Source of the DNA: Pterois miles
Lineage: Eukaryota; Chordata; Actinopteri; Perciformes; Scorpaenidae
Direction of reading: 5' to 3'
Assembly (NCBI GenBank): GCA_947000775.1
Contig: CAMQGK010000327.1
Coordinates: forward strand, 15,709,501 to 15,773,500
Length of the DNA: 64,000 nt
Below, piece by piece: positions 1 through 13,135 of this stretch. The notes below the pieces were generated by a model. The model searched no databases, was not told where the DNA came from, and saw nothing but the letters and a program-made list of their open reading frames with translations. The translations under genes were made by a program, and so were the position numbers. Each line of letters opens with the position of its first letter. Position 1 is the first letter of the stretch.

Positions 1-681
1 AGTGTGTGCAGAACAAATGTATAAGTGACCTAGACTTTTCATTCAAGGTGAGACACAGCACCATGTATTTACAGACAGACGTATGCCGACTTGTAGTCGG
101 ACATACAAAACTATTAACTCCCGTGTTACGTTTGTATTAAATTCTCTAGCGAGCATGAGCCAGCAAGCTAAATGTTAGCTAGCATGTTAGCTCATAGCTA
201 GCCGTGTTTGTGGTTAGCTTGGATGACAAACTTCCAAGTCATGTCATCTCATGGTGTTGTTGCTGTCTGTCGCAGTGTTTTGGTAAATTGCTAACAAAGT
301 TTTACATTTAATGCTTAGTTGCGACACCATTTCACCACTGCCACACGTCTGTAAATACCGTATTAGTGGATCTAAAGCTATCTCCCTTTAGTAAGCCACA
401 AAATTCATTGGATCTGGGACTTTCGTTGTGTATTGAAAGATGATACGTGTGGTTATGTATATAGCTAAGCCACTTTAGCTGTACTGCAGCTAATTTAGCC
501 ACCGACACCTATTAATAAACCATGACGACCATTACTGCATGATCAGTGTGACTGAATAGATCTCTGCAGCACCCTTCAGTCTGTGCTGCGAAATGTACAC
601 ATTCATTATTATGTAAATTCAAAGGAATCTGTTATTAGTGATGTTTTTTTTTGTCTCTGTGTTTGTGTGACAGCAGCCTCC
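1..681 (+). other. CCDC127 upstream region with candidate 5' UTR exon
   Basis: No convincing coding region. A good donor (AAG then GTGAGA) follows position 47, and an acceptor (TGTGACAG) lies at about 664-671 just before the CCDC127 start codon. Bases 1-47 could therefore be the end of a 5' untranslated exon and the rest an intron. The middle is AT-rich with several GCTAGC/TTAGCTAGC words. The exon assignment is inference. Confidence 0.35.
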
Positions 682-3172
682 ATGAACAACTTGAATGACC
701 CCCCCAGATGGAACATCCAACCAGACCCCAGAGGAAGGGGGGCGGGGGCCGGTGATGGCAACCAATGGAACTACGCCCTGCTGGTCCCCATGCTGGGACT
801 GGCTGCATTTCGTAAGTTACATAAAGGAATGTGTCTGGGAGTGTGTCTGTGGTGAGGTAACAGAAACAGGGGAACATTTCAGCTATTGAATGTACAGTTA
901 AAGACCGTGCCCATGCAAAGCTAGTTGTGTTTATGTGAGATCCACACTTTACCTGTTGTGGCTATTTGTGGGAAAAATCAAATTTAAATCAAAGGGCCAG
1001 ATGTACCATGGGTATGTGGATTACGCAGATAAAGGAGTCCATAATCCATGCAAAATTTATGTGTTTCTGATGATTTTATTATCTAAAAAGCAAGCCAACA
1101 AAGCACATAAAACACAGATGTCACTGCCTCTGCTGTTCTGTTAAAAAAAAGAGACTTATCCTCGTGCATGCTGGTCCTACCCACCTATTTAAGAGGGTGA
1201 CCAGATCTCAACACACCAAATGTGGGACAAACATATGTTTGTGTGGGTTAATGTAGGACACATTATCAAGTCTGAGAGGTAGTCTACAATTTTGATATGT
1301 TTATCTAACGTAAATAATAAACATTTCTATTCTGCTCATGTCATATTCCCCTTGTGTGAAATTGAAAAATAACTGGTGAATTTCACAAAAAAAATTCTGA
1401 GAATCGCCTTCCACCAGCTTATAAAATATGTGTAAGTAGTTTCAGCCTTTGCTGTAGCTGCTCTTCCTTTACTCTGTGGTAGTTTCCATCATATATATAA
1501 ATCTGCATAGTTTGTGACTTTGCTGTGACTCGTGATTTTCGTAGCAAAGACAGTGAAATGTTAACCTGCATTTGACCAACAAGTGCACAGTTGGACAGTA
1601 AACACCCCTGTGTTGACAGCCTTCCCTGCTTTCTTCACAGCCATTGGATAAAAGACAGATTTTAGAGAAGTGTCTGCCCTGCAATGACTTGACTTCTGAA
1701 AACTAGAACCAATGAAAATGTGGGACATTGTCTCAATATGTGGGACATGGGACAAGGGATTCAAAATGCTGTGCAGTCCCTGGTAAAGTGCAGTACCTGG
1801 TCACCCTAGTATACAGTCACAGATGCCCACAGTTTTTATCCACTTCATGAACAAAAGAAAACAAAATGCTAATTACGCAAAAGCTAAACATACCAGACAA
1901 GAAAATAGTTAAACTAAACAAGTAGCAAAAGAGAACATTATGAAAAAATCAAGTCTAAATAAAGCAGACATCAAGAATCCTAAATCAAACAATACTTCTG
2001 TAACTTACAAGCAAATCTGTGAAAGCCAGAGTAAGTTTTTAGTGTTATGTTACCTCTACTTTCTCAAACTTGGGACAAAAGCAGGTGTTACAAGACAAGC
2101 AGGTGTTACAAGAAAGATTGTTGCCACAATCAGTCTTGGCTTCAGGAAAGTCAGTTGGTTGAGAAAAATGTTCTTGAGTTTAAGGGTGCTTTCACACATG
2201 TAATTCCGTTCATTTGGTCCAGACCAAGGGTTCCTGCTCACATTGACTTTTCACAAAAGAAAAGTAAACATGACGTTATTCTGACTGACAGGTAATTCTT
2301 TGATTGGACAGTTTGGGGTTTGATTGACAGTAAGATTATTGCATTATATCTCAAAAAATGTCTCAATTCCTACTGTGCCTTCAGGTTGGATCTGGACCAG
2401 GGAGTCTCAGAGGGAGATCCAGAAGGTTAAAGACCAATATGACAAGGACGTGTCCACAATTAAAAGCGAGATGGAGGCGCAGTACCGGGAGACACTGACA
2501 GAGAGGCGCAGGGCGGCAGCTACACTAGAGCTGGAGCTGGAGAAGGAGAGACAGAGGGTCAAAGGTTATAAGCAGGCCCTGGTCTCACAGAGCCAGCAGC
2601 TGATGGGAGAACGGAAACAGTTACATCAGGTAAAATCTTGTCTCCATTTCTTCTACTGTGCATGTTTCCCTTCAAACCTGTAGCCTCTCGTGCATAAACC
2701 GAAACACTGACTTCTCCCTTACAAGGAGCGTGAGGCCTTGGAGGAAGAAAAGCAAAGGCTGGTAAAGTCCGGCACTGCAGGGGCTTTGTTGCATGATGCC
2801 CTGGAACGAGAAAACAACTGGTACCAGCGAGCCACCGCCACTCTGAAGGAGCTAGAAGGTCAGCTTGTAGAGCGGCAGTATGCCTACTGTTCCCTCATCC
2901 AACCTCGAGACCAGCGGCTGGAGATGGAGAAGAACATGCTGCTTAAGGTCGTCAAAGATCCCATTGGGGCGGACCTGGATCTAGAGTCAGACTTGAAGGA
3001 TATTTTTAAGAGAGATAAGCACTGTGCAGACCTGCTAAACATGGACAAGAGGAAGAATGGAAGCCTCATGTGGGTGTACCTCAAGTACTGGCAGCTGCAG
3101 GTCACCGTTCAGAAACACAAGAGAGCTGAAGAAGCCATATTTGGAGGGAAAATCCAGTCTCAACCAAAGTGA
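682..3172 (+). CDS. ccdc127: Coiled-coil domain-containing protein 127, complete
   Basis: Three coding exons, 682-811, 2385-2629 and 2726-3172, join in frame with GT/AG introns to give 273 residues (human about 260). The N-terminus MNNLNDPPRWNI, the hydrophobic segment NYALLVPMLGLAAF (about 30-43) running into RWIW, and the C-terminal NGSLMWVYLKYWQL block are hallmarks of CCDC127. After the hydrophobic helix comes a long charged heptad-like stretch (about 47-150) rich in E, K, R and Q, consistent with coiled coil. In mammals the protein is associated with mitochondria; its biochemical role is not settled. The start at 682 is the first ATG after an acceptor and gives the conserved N-terminus. 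Longer upstream frames lack family similarity. Confidence 0.93.
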
Positions 3173-3519
3173 CAAACATAAGCTGCTGTTTGTCATTTGG
3201 CTCTGAAGAATGCTGAAAGTATGTGGATCAGGAATGGAAAATGCATGTATTTTTTGTAATTATCTGTACTTGATAATGTTATGGTAATACACAAGAATTA
3301 ACTCCAACAACAAGATCATGCTCATCCCTTAAGCTCAGAGTTTTGAAATATAAGGGATATTTTGTCAGGTTTTGAGAATGCTGGAATATTGCTGTAACTT
3401 CAGAGGCCCCAATTAAGACTCATTAGCTTTAAATTAATGGTGTGAAAATGTATAACGATTCAGGTGATATCCATATTGGATGCACAACTGATGTTAAATA
3501 CATCATAAATTTGCACCCT

Positions 3520-3525
3520 AATAAA
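3520..3525 (+). terminator. Polyadenylation signal of CCDC127
   Basis: AATAAA about 350 bases after the CCDC127 stop codon, in otherwise unremarkable AT-rich 3' UTR (3173-3528). It lies just before the start of a hAT-like element. Confidence 0.55.
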
Positions 3526-3528
3526 GTT

Positions 3529-4420
3529 TAGAGGTGGGACGGTTCATAAAATTCACAGTTGGGTTCACATCACGGTTTCGGGTCACGTTTTTTTGTTCGG
3601 TTCGGTACATAGAAGAGCAAGGAGGCCAATTTCCAATTTTGATTTGAACATGCTTTTGATTTGTTTGGCAAAATAAGGTAACAATTGTTTGTCTACACAA
3701 CAATAGGCTAACATAAGGAAGTAAATACTTCTTCATTGTCACGTCTTCTGGCTGGACAGCTTATCTAAAAGAAAAGTGCCGCTGTGTTATTTAAAAGGAA
3801 GGTCAGCCAGCACTAGAGCTTTTTTTTAAACAACAGTAACATACAGTATACTAGGCCTGCACTATATGAGGAAAATCTGCCATGTGTGATAACATTTTTC
3901 AATATTGCTTTGTAGTCTGGACCCTTGTCAGTAACTTCACTGCTACTGTTCCTCCCTTCACAAGAAACTCCCCGGACACAAACACTCAACACTGCTTACT
4001 AGAGAGAACTAAAGTCATTCACAACTCAACTAAATACCGTACACATGTTTACCATTCGCTGTTAGCCAGTGAGTTTACGTGCGTTGGCGAGGTAATAATT
4101 ATGGTAGTGTAAACATAGTGACGGTGTTTGAGAGACATGCAAACTAAAATCCGGTCTGCCCTCGCCAAAATTGAGCCAATTACAATGCACGACCTCAGCT
4201 CCATTTACACTGCGCATGTCTTATACCCCATACCCCTGTCCACCCGTGACCTATCCTCTTTCCACAGGCCTTGATTTCTTATGTGACAATAAGCTCAATG
4301 AAAAAAAATACACAATCAGCCTCATAACCTATTTCAAATGAACTGAACGATACACATGACCCGGACCGTGACTCGCGAACCAAACGTTTTGGATTTTTAC
4401 CTGAACCGTTCCCATCCCTA
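3529..4420. mobile_element. hAT-like non-autonomous DNA transposon, copy A
   Basis: Begins TAGAGGTGGGACGGTTCA and ends TGAACCGTTCCCATCCCTA, so the two ends are imperfect inverted repeats. It is clearly related along its length to the element at 20978-22187: shared starts, the CATTCGCTGTTAGCC block, the AACCGTTCC end. No transposase is encoded. Flanking 8-mers do not match well, so the target duplication is eroded or the copy is rearranged. Confidence 0.7.
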
Positions 4421-5907
4421 TTAGAGATTTTTTTTTTTTTTTTTTCCATTAAGCCTTTTGGGATTTTTTTTTTTGTCCGAACATTTGTGTCAGTTTAACT
4501 CAAATTCTCTGAGTGCCATGAATTAATGAAAATTTTGTTCTTCCACCTCGGACATGAATTTCCCGTAAACTGTTTCCAGTATGATGTGATATTGCACATC
4601 TCTTTATTGCTGCAAGTGTCTTCACCAAAAAGGATAATGGAAAATGATGAAATTGGATGGAAAAGTCATTGAAGTCTTTCTGTGGAGAGTGTGGACACCA
4701 TGTATTAATATGTTGATGGGCTATCATTGGAGATATTTATCATGATGTCTGTGGATCTTAATTTGTTTTCACACTTCTGTCCATACCTTGGTGTTTCCTT
4801 CTATGTATGACATGTCTCTTTACACTCTGATGTGTGTTGCCATTTATGAGGCATGGCCCAGAGTCAGTAGAGTAGTTGTTAATGATCACTGGCTTGAAAT
4901 GTCTTGTCTTTAATACGGGTTTTAAGGAGATGGGACACTGAAGGTGCATGTAAGTCTAAATAAGGGAATAGAGCACAGATCAGTGCTCAAAACTATAACA
5001 CTTCACCACAATACTGCAACAAAAATAGTCAGATAGCACCTTAAACTTCACATTTCACCCCTGTAATGAAAGGATGAACTAAAGCTGTACCATTTGTGCA
5101 ATGTTACCCAGCCTCTCTACATTGATATGCTTTTGTGTGGACTATAACTTGGTGATTAAGTGGTGGTTTTGATGCCATTCATCAAATGTACTGATTCAAA
5201 CCACTCTCTGAAATCCTCCTAATAAATCCCTCATTCAATAACTTTATTTCCTGCTGTTGTTTTTGCTTAAAACTCTCAAAAAGTACTGTAATATCAGCTT
5301 GCTGGTGGTCCCTGTACAATACTGTTGTCTTACCACAGGGGAGTGCTGCTGCTCTGTTTGTATCCTCAAGAATGAGCAGTTCATACAAAAGCCATGTGGA
5401 AGCTCATAGTTCATTTATTTTAATACAGTATACATCAGAAACACATGGAAACAACTGGTGCATTACATAACACTCATCTAATCTACAGTCCCAACCTTAT
5501 CATAGTGCATGTATGTAAAGTTATTTGTTGTTATTTTCTCCAACAGGACAGTTTTATGTATCCATGTAAAACAATTGGTAAAATGAGTTTCCAGGCGCTG
5601 TTTCATGAAGCTCTGTTAGGCAAGAAAATCACTTACAATTAAGTTAATAATTTGGTTGTTGAATCTCCTCTAAAATAAATTAACACTCTTACAATTAAAA
5701 TACAGGAGGTTTTGGGGTCTTTTGTTTGGGTGATACTAAAATATGAAGTTACTTAGATATTTTTACTTTCATGATAACAATCCTGTCAATCCTTCAACTG
5801 TCACAGTTTCAAAGAAAAATTGTATCTACTAATAAAAGTGGGTAAATAACAATAACAGAGGCCATGCTGTATTTTCTGAACTTCTAAATGTCTTCCATGT
5901 AATTGCG
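4421..5907. other. Intergenic, nothing recognised
   Basis: AT-rich DNA with poly-T runs near 4429-4475. Short open frames on both strands lack splice-site support or family similarity. I see no gene, RNA or recognisable repeat. Confidence 0.5.
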
Positions 5908-7399
5908 TCACTCCCTCCTCTGCACCCGCTGACAAGTTTCCCTCGGTGAGGACATCAGACTCGAGGCTCTGAAGTTCACCCTCGCTGGCTTACTAATGTC
6001 CTGGGTTACAGCAGTCACTTCCTGTTTATCCGCTCCATCATTCCCCTTCCCCAGTATGGCTGGCTTTTCTTTTGTTTGTTCATGATCCCTGCTGGTGTTG
6101 AAGAAGGGTAGCTGGTGCTCTGTCATGCCTCTGCTGTTGCTGCCCAGCCTCAGCATCTGGCTGGGGCTCCTCTCCACCATGAAGTGGATCACCTGTTGCT
6201 GCTTGTAACTCTCTCTGCGAATGCTGTCTGTCTCTGACAGAGTCAGTCTGGAACACATTACGCAAACCAGATAAATTAATTTTAATCCACCTCTGCAAGA
6301 CACTAAAGTAGAGTGGCGCTGTGGTCATCATATCTCATTCACATTCTGTCTTAGACTTAAGGGTAAATCCAGCTGAAACTTTGAAGCTTGTTACATTTTT
6401 GACCACGCCACATTGTATATTACAGTTGTTTTTTTTTTCATTTAGCGGTCATAGGCAACATATTGTAGCCGCAGTGACGTCACTGATCGGGATGAGGTCA
6501 TGAACTCGCCTGAATGTTTCAGCTCAAACAAGACAATGTGGCAGCAGTTTTCAGGCCTACTGTATGCGCATCACGTTGAATTTTATCCTCTAAGTCAAAA
6601 TACAGTATGTCATGTTTGTAGTAAAAACATAATGAGTACATGGGTTGCTCCGTTGTCCTTGACCCTCTATGCTGTTGCATGTCACAACTTGTGCTTACTG
6701 AGCACTACCCCATTTACATCTGTAGATACTTAAATCGCACCTATTATACTTATGTCCTGGTGCTTACTTGTATCTTGGGTTTCTAGTAATGTTTAAAAAT
6801 GCTTAATGCTTAAAAATGCCACTCCAGCTCTGCTCTAACTAGCTTTGTATGAAGGCGTGCCAAACTAGCTACAGGCAGTTATTTTGCGCATGTGTTACTT
6901 GGTGACATCACTACATTACGGAAGAAAAGGCGGGACTTCAATCAAGGCGTTTCAGGCAGTTCAGAGCAGTGTTTCTGTGGGGGAGAGTAACTCCCTTTGG
7001 CCTGGGCTTCGTAACATTGCAGACCTTTAAATGTACAAAATAACTATATAACACAATGAAAGAAATGGATGGAAAAAGCACAAAAGCATAATAGGTCCTC
7101 TTTAACAAAGTTCACATCAGCATAACAGAGAAACTACAGCAGACAACACAACATGTGTTGCAGTGATTCATACAGAACTTAATCTGTAATAAATATTCAT
7201 TTAATTTCTGAATTTTAAAGTGGGATCATCCTACTTGTATTGTGGTCTGGTTTCAAGGACCAGGCTCAGCCAGCACGCTTCGTAGCTCTCCTTCCTCCAC
7301 TGGTTTTCCTCCTGAAGATCACAGTAAGAGTTCACCAGGTAGCAGCCTCCTCTGCTCACACAGTGCATGGTGGGATTGTCTGTTACCTCTATGTAAAAA
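5908..7399 (-). CDS. Unrecognised gene, C-terminal exons (partial model)
   Basis: On the minus strand, an exon from about 7399 to 7233 starts after TGTCTTGGCAG and reads ALAFYIEVTDNPTMHCVSRG... It is followed in phase by an exon starting at about 6248 after GTAATGTGTTCCAG that runs to a stop at 5908. Joined across the donor CAA|GTAGGA the frame stays open and reads QYKLTLSETDSIRRESYKQQ. The first exon carries four cysteines in about 40 residues (HC, GC, YC, AC). The last about 110 residues are polar and look disordered, ending QRVQRRE. A MITE (6730-7105) sits in the intron. I do not recognise the family and did not find the 5' exons. The donor is weak, so the model is tentative. A chance pair of frames cannot be excluded. 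Confidence 0.4.
6730..7105. mobile_element. MITE with TTAA...ACCTATTATRCTT ends
   Basis: The ends are inverted repeats of about 25 bases with 20 matches: left TTAAATCGCACCTATTATAC, right AAGCATAATAGGTCC...TTAA. The internal block containing GGTGACATCACTACATTACG recurs in opposite orientation at about 57150-57185, inside the lectin gene intron. No coding capacity. Confidence 0.7.
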
Positions 7400-7419
7400 G
7401 CGAGTGCCTGCCAAGACAA

Positions 7420-9012
7420 ACGTCCTCTTTCACATCTGTCTGACTTGACTCAAGAGAAACAGATCAACAAGAGATCAAATCATGTGTCATCATCAACGTG
7501 TGTACCAAGTAGTCTGAGATGTGAGTGTGTTTGGCAATGTCTTAAATATCCAGCCTTGTTTCTATTTTTACTCCTTTGCATCACTTTGTAGTGTGAATAT
7601 CATCACTCTAGGCATCCTGAAGGTTGGTTTTCATTTGAAAATAAGTGTTAGCTTTTTCCATGACATGAGGGAACCAGATGAACCCAGATAAAACCCCCAC
7701 TAATTTAATTTACTGAGCTCATTTGTGTTGTATCATGTACCTGTAGATAAAAAACGTATCTTTGGATTCTTTGTATTATGCTAGAATGAAAATGGATCAT
7801 CTGCTTGACTGACCGGGTCATGGATCCAGGGTTCATCCCATCGGGTCAAAGAAAATATCCTCCAACTCCTCAGATGTCTCTCACGTAGACCACATGTCGT
7901 GGGAAGGAAACAGCTGAGGGGCAATCAGATCACTGGCTGACAGTCATAATCCAACTCATTAATCCACAGCTACGTATGTTCTTTGAGCAAAGTCATGTTA
8001 CAGATTGAAAAATACATGTGTTATTAGAGAAGTTCTCTGTACAAAAATGTTGATTTGTGAACGGTTTACTCTCATCTATATCTTGTTATTCCATACTAAT
8101 ATGGAATAATGAGATATAATGATGAACAGGGAGATTTCAGAGTTTAACAAATGTGCCTCTAGTTTCTATTTATTTAACTTATAATGGATGGATGTGAAAA
8201 AAGTTTGGGAGGCAGGTAAAAGTCCTTACTGGACTTCAGTATGTGTAACAAAGAAATCAAATTCTAAACTACATTTATGACCTTTTTATTACTTGATGAT
8301 TTTCTTGGTTCACAGCTCTGAAGCTCATTTGAAGTTGAGAATATCAGATATACGGGCCGACTATGACTTGAAACCTTGATTCCTTGTGCTCTCAGGAGGA
8401 CGCTGGCAACCCCAGTTTCATCAAAGTGTGATGGTGAAACTGAATCAGAGGGTGTTTGATGGTGTGACTGAGGCCGTGGAAGGTATGCTGGACTCATCCC
8501 AGAAGACACAGTCTGTTCCCGCAACACAAGAACCAGTATTTCATGACTTCAATTTGATGCTAATAGACGTTGCTATAGCAACACGACTGTACATTTATAA
8601 ACAAAATCAGTCCTCTCCTCAAGTTTAGAAGTGGTAATTAGTTTTCCATCATGAAGAGGCAATTCTACAGCAGTCATTTAAAGCAGAATGATAATATTTG
8701 ATATGAGCGATATTATTTAAACGGCCAGTGTGCAGGATTTGGCAGCATCTAGTGGTGTGGTTGCAGATTGCTACCAACGGAGTAACCCTCTGCTCCTCCC
8801 TTTCCAAGACTGTGGTAACGTGAACTGCCAAGTGCAAAACCTTTGTCACACCTTTCATCTTGCTCGGAGGCCATCCTTACCACAATAACACTACTTTAGG
8901 AGCAACGAAATCAGACAGCGGCTGACGGTACCACGGTTTTGCACTCTGCAGCTCATATTACACGTTTAAGTAACACTTTATTGAGTTTGCAATTTTTTTT
9001 TCAAATAATGAA
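7420..9012. other. Intergenic; one exon-like segment, otherwise nothing
   Basis: AT-rich sequence without a supported gene. An exon-like plus-strand piece at about 8396-8481 (acceptor CTCTCAG, donor GTATGC) is open and reads WQPQFHQSVMVKLNQRVFDG, but I found no partner exon and no family. The minus strand here may contain upstream exons of the unrecognised gene at 5908-7399; I could not define them. Confidence 0.3.
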
Positions 9013-9018
9013 TTTATT
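9013..9018 (-). terminator. Candidate polyadenylation signal of MRPL32
   Basis: TTTATT on the plus strand, i.e. AATAAA on the minus strand, about 335 bases past the MRPL32 stop codon. Confidence 0.4.
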
Positions 9019-9352
9019 GTAAACAGCCCAATACAAAGTAAATTTATCAGTCAAAAATATGACAAACAGTTGAAACAATGACAAAAACATGATGTCTGAT
9101 ACCAAAAACTCCAATGGCTTTGTGGCTGTGTGACCGCTAAACCCACACATCAGTGACACAGTACAGTACGTTCACAGAGATGAGTGAATGTCTGATATGC
9201 CAGTATTAAAAGGCTCCTGGTATCAGTGCTGATCAAGCAAGGGCTTTGTACTTTGTTTACTGAATAATAAACTGGACAAAATATGCTGTTTACTAGAGAC
9301 CTGTGTCAAAGTCAAGGTTTGTACCACACACAGCATTACTATCTCATCTCTT

Positions 9353-11084
9353 TTAGCTGAACCAAGCAGGCCTCTTCCTGGCCCTCTCCACAATCCTCTT
9401 GTCTTTGTCCAGCTGACTTGGTGTTTCACCCTCATACAGGACGACAGTCTCCACAGTCGGAGCCCTCAGCGGACCCCCTTCCATTGCTTTTATCTGTTGA
9501 CGAATCAGGCCCGTCTCCCTGCACACCTTCGCGTAACAGAAGCCACACAGGATGTGTTTCTGCTTCAAGTGGCCACATTCTGGACACGGCTCGATGTTGT
9601 TCTGCGAGAGAGAGAGACAGAGAAACTGTGAGTCAAACAATGTAATAGAGGACTGCTTCCAAATCACTTATAGTATATTTGCCATTTTCTGCACTGCTCT
9701 TCTTACTAAATTAAACAATGCTGGTATATGTGTGTTCGGTTAATATCAACCAGTAATATTGCCTTGACTAGAGATGTTAACATTTACTCATAGCGGTTCT
9801 GTTCCAAGGTCTTTGGCTTGTTGGGAAAATTACTAAGGTCAGCTATTGATTGAAACGATGTCAATCAGAATAGTACAGTGAAAGAAAGCATCACTTATAC
9901 AGTATCTTGAGTCATACAGTTCACAACAAAGTGTGTGTATTATTGCAACTGATTAGAAGAGCACTGACACCGTTTTAATGAACTGATCTGAGCACTAAGT
10001 ACTCCATAATCATCTGATGCTGATGAATATTAAATTAGTCATTCTCTGTATTGAACTGAATAACATTAAGTCAGTCACATTAAACAACAGTAAATCCTAA
10101 ACATGACAGTTGTTTATTTGCAGAATGTTTGTTATTTTTGTTGTTGACAATGAAGAATCTCCACTGATAATATGTTATATATATGCTATTAGAAGTCCCA
10201 GTTGTAGTATCTATTAAAAAAAAAAAACAAATAATGAATGCATTTGTTAGCATTGGTAATGTATTGGCAAAGCATCTATCTTTTATCTGAGTACACATTT
10301 TATTGTTATATATTTTCAAAGAGATGTTTCAGTTTTGTGAATGTAATTTTTAAAGCTTTACATGCCACAGCCCAAATGCTATTGAGCTTAAATGTACAGG
10401 GCGAGTTACAGCTGATATCTCCAAACTTTTGCTAATCACTCCCGATCAGTACAGACAGCAGGTGGCCCTGTAATTAAGACAACGGTGTGTTATAGTTAGG
10501 TTTTGGGGTGAAATGACCCTTTGAGAGAAGCCAACGTGTACCTTGACTTTTATGAGTTTGCTGTCAGCTCTCCTCCTGGTGCGGTTGACCTCTATAGTGC
10601 GTCTCTTCTTGGGTGCTGCCATCCACAGTATGCCGTCGAGGAGGCCGGGAGGCTGCTCCGGGCTCTGCTGCTCCTCCAACTCAACCTCCCTGTCGGGCTG
10701 AGGCAGGAGGCTGGGGCCACTCACTGCCAGCGCTGGAGCTGCACACAGGAAAAACATCGTTAGCTGCTTTTCGCTTCAAACCCAGCTCAATCAGCTCAGC
10801 GTGACCAGAAAAGGGCTGCAAATGTAGAGAATGGAGAGAGGTGGTAGTCAAAGATAGCCAGTCTAAACCTAAAAGAAAAAAACAGTCAGACACAGTGTGT
10901 GTCTGTATTAGTGTCAGTCAGTCAGAGCGTATTACCGTGATTAGCAGTTAGCTCTTGAGCTTCAGTCAGTCAGTAACTCACCCAGTTGTCTGTCTAACGT
11001 CAGTCCGGCCGCCTGCAGTAGTCTGTTCTCAATGTGTAACAAAGACCATCTGAGTCTATGCACTAAAGCGGATAAATTCATCAT
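9353..11084 (-). CDS. mrpl32: Mitochondrial ribosomal protein bL32m, complete
   Basis: Three exons on the minus strand, 11084-10982, 10738-10542 and 9601-9353, splice in frame to 182 residues (human 188). The protein is a component of the large mitoribosomal subunit. The landmark block LDGILWMAAPKKRRTIEVNR (exon 2) and the zinc-binding cysteines CPEC...CGFC (about residues 106, 109, 119 and 122, exon 3) identify bL32m. The C-terminus PTVETVVLYEGETPSQ...RPAWFS is also characteristic. The first about 60 residues are the variable, matrix-targeting part that the m-AAA protease trims in the mammalian protein. Two adjacent ATGs (11084 and 11081) could start translation; I chose the first. It is head-to-head with PSMA2, as in human. 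Confidence 0.93.
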
Positions 11085-11382
11085 TATTGTTGTCAGCACG
11101 CTTCCTTGTCGTTCAACATGTCAAACAGCTCACGGTCACTCGCTGAAGTTCTCTACGTCATCAAACAGCGACAACAAACTACTTCTTCTGTTTATTTTCC
11201 GGAAGGCAGGATGAATTTACTACCATCTAGCGGCCAACTTTCCTAACTTCACTCTAGTGTGTTACCGCATGGATATACTATACAGTATATATTAGTATAG
11301 ACTAATGGTTTAGAGTAATTAGTTCTTCCTGTATTTCACTTGTGCACCATTCTTCTCATGATATGCAAGGAAATAAAATACC

Positions 11383-11856
11383 TTGGCCATTTTCTCACTG
11401 ATGATGGGAATGATGACTGAGGTATCTATCGACAGTGATGTACCATATGCTCAAGCAAATATGTTGCTTTTTAAGCTCTGTAAATGTAATATGTTAAGCA
11501 CTTTTAGCTTTCTGTATGCCTTTGTATACAGCTGGTTTAGCTACAAGAAAAGTAATATGCAAGGGCTCTTTGTGGCTCACAATGATCCAATGAGGTTGTT
11601 GTCTTGGGTTCCCAGATGGTATAGTGCCAGTCAGCTGTTTGTGTCCTCTGGTATTCCTATATGTGAGGCACTTTCAAGGCATGTGTATATATATTTCATG
11701 TGTTGTTTGGATGAGTCAGAGAACAGCATCACAGAGCCTTTAATCAGCTGGAGGAAGAGCTGCACTCTGTACTCATCCAGGCTCAGAAAATTGAATTGCT
11801 GTGGTTTTATCATGCTTTTTTTCTTTGCTTTTATAAAATATAAAATAAAGTTTTAA
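11383..11856 (+). mobile_element. Non-LTR retrotransposon ORF2 C-terminal fragment
   Basis: An open frame of 157 codons whose middle (about 11560-11730) reads NDPMRLLSWVPRWYSASQLF followed by GIPICEALSRHVYIYFMCCL and DESENSI. This arrangement (N/DDxMRLLL, PRW-SASQLFV, R-LMYxFMxRLD-SENSI) is typical of the end of fish LINE reverse-transcriptase ORFs. There is no catalytic domain and no start, so this is a dead 3' fragment. Clade not assigned. Confidence 0.6.
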
Positions 11857-12130
11857 TTGAACTGATTTATACTGAATTGATAATTCAACAAAACATGGTG
11901 ATGCTTTCCAAGAGAATTCTCCAAATCAAGTTGAGTCTGTGTCCTCAGTGGTAGGCTCAGGTAGATATCCTTGCCCTGGTCTCCAGTTATTGTCTTTTAT
12001 TAGTAGGGATGCAGCAATACTGATACCAATACTGATACTGATAATGGATATCAGTCAGCTCATGACTCAAATAGGTGGATCGGGTATCTGTGACAACGGG
12101 CTGTATTGGATAACACTATTTTAATAAATT

Positions 12131-12457
12131 AAGAAGAAGAAGAAGAAGATCTACCTTTATTAGTCCCACAATGGGGAAATTCAATTTCCTCTGTGAAACT
12201 CATAATGGTACATGCAGACCTGAAACACACATACATGCATTAATGGAGAGATGTCAGAGTGAAGGGGCTGCTCCTGACAAGCGCCCGGGGAGGTGGGGGG
12301 TTTGGTCCCTTCCTGGGGGGCCCCTCAGAGGGCCCAAGGGGGAAACTGGCCCCCCCCCCTATCGGATAACACTCAGTTTTTAATAAATGTCGGGACTTGA
12401 ACCGGTGACCCTCCGGTTCCCAAGCCAACCCCCACAGACAGAGATACTTCCCCCCCA
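12131..12457 (-). mobile_element. tRNA-derived SINE, copy 1
   Basis: Read on the minus strand, it has a tRNA-like head with B-box GGTTCAAGTCCCGAC and ends in TAATAAAGGTAGAT followed by a CTT-repeat tail (GAAGAAGAAG on plus). Nearly the same unit occurs at 62855-63171. In this copy the segment 12283-12358 has extra G and C runs compared with the clean copy. Confidence 0.75.
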
Positions 12458-13135
12458 CAAGTCTGTACATTTATATCTATGTATTTATTTTTTACATTTT
12501 GTTTTATAAAGTTAGGAAAGCAATGTTTAAGTCAAGCCTGATTTTGTCTTACACATAAAAGAATGATCCAAGCCACTTCCACATAGTGAGGCATACAGCT
12601 TATTAATTAAACACTGTATCAGATAGCCAAAGCCCAGGTATTGCTATCAGGACTTACAAAGTCGGATTTGCACATCCCTACTTATTAGTTAAAGCTATGT
12701 TTTGAAAATACATTGCCTATTTAATAGGAATGTATTGATTAATCAGTTAATCAATCCAATTAATTTCTGTTTTAAAAATGTGTTTTTAGGATGTAAAACA
12801 AATGTAGCTGCAATAATCTTATGTTTTAATAGAAAAAGGATTTCATTTTCTGTTGTATTCTTTCATTTCATATAATTATTTGATAAAGTTGATCGAAGAT
12901 GTACAGAAAGACCCAGATTAATTTAGGCCTCTCTTATTGTTCCACCAGATCAACATCATTACCTTGCATTGGTCCTAATTCAGAATGATGAATCACTGAT
13001 AGAGTTAATAAGTATTGGATTTGTTGTATGCTTCCTCAGTTTATCAGATTTATAACTGTTATAACTGTTATTATTTCTAACTGATTTTACTTTTTGATTT
13101 ATTTAAAAAATATTCATTATACTTACTTATTATTA

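Noticed and set aside
8386..8628. Plus-strand frame of 80 codons with acceptor and donor motifs
   Set aside because: Looks exon-like in isolation, but no partner exon or family similarity was found, so it is not called a gene.
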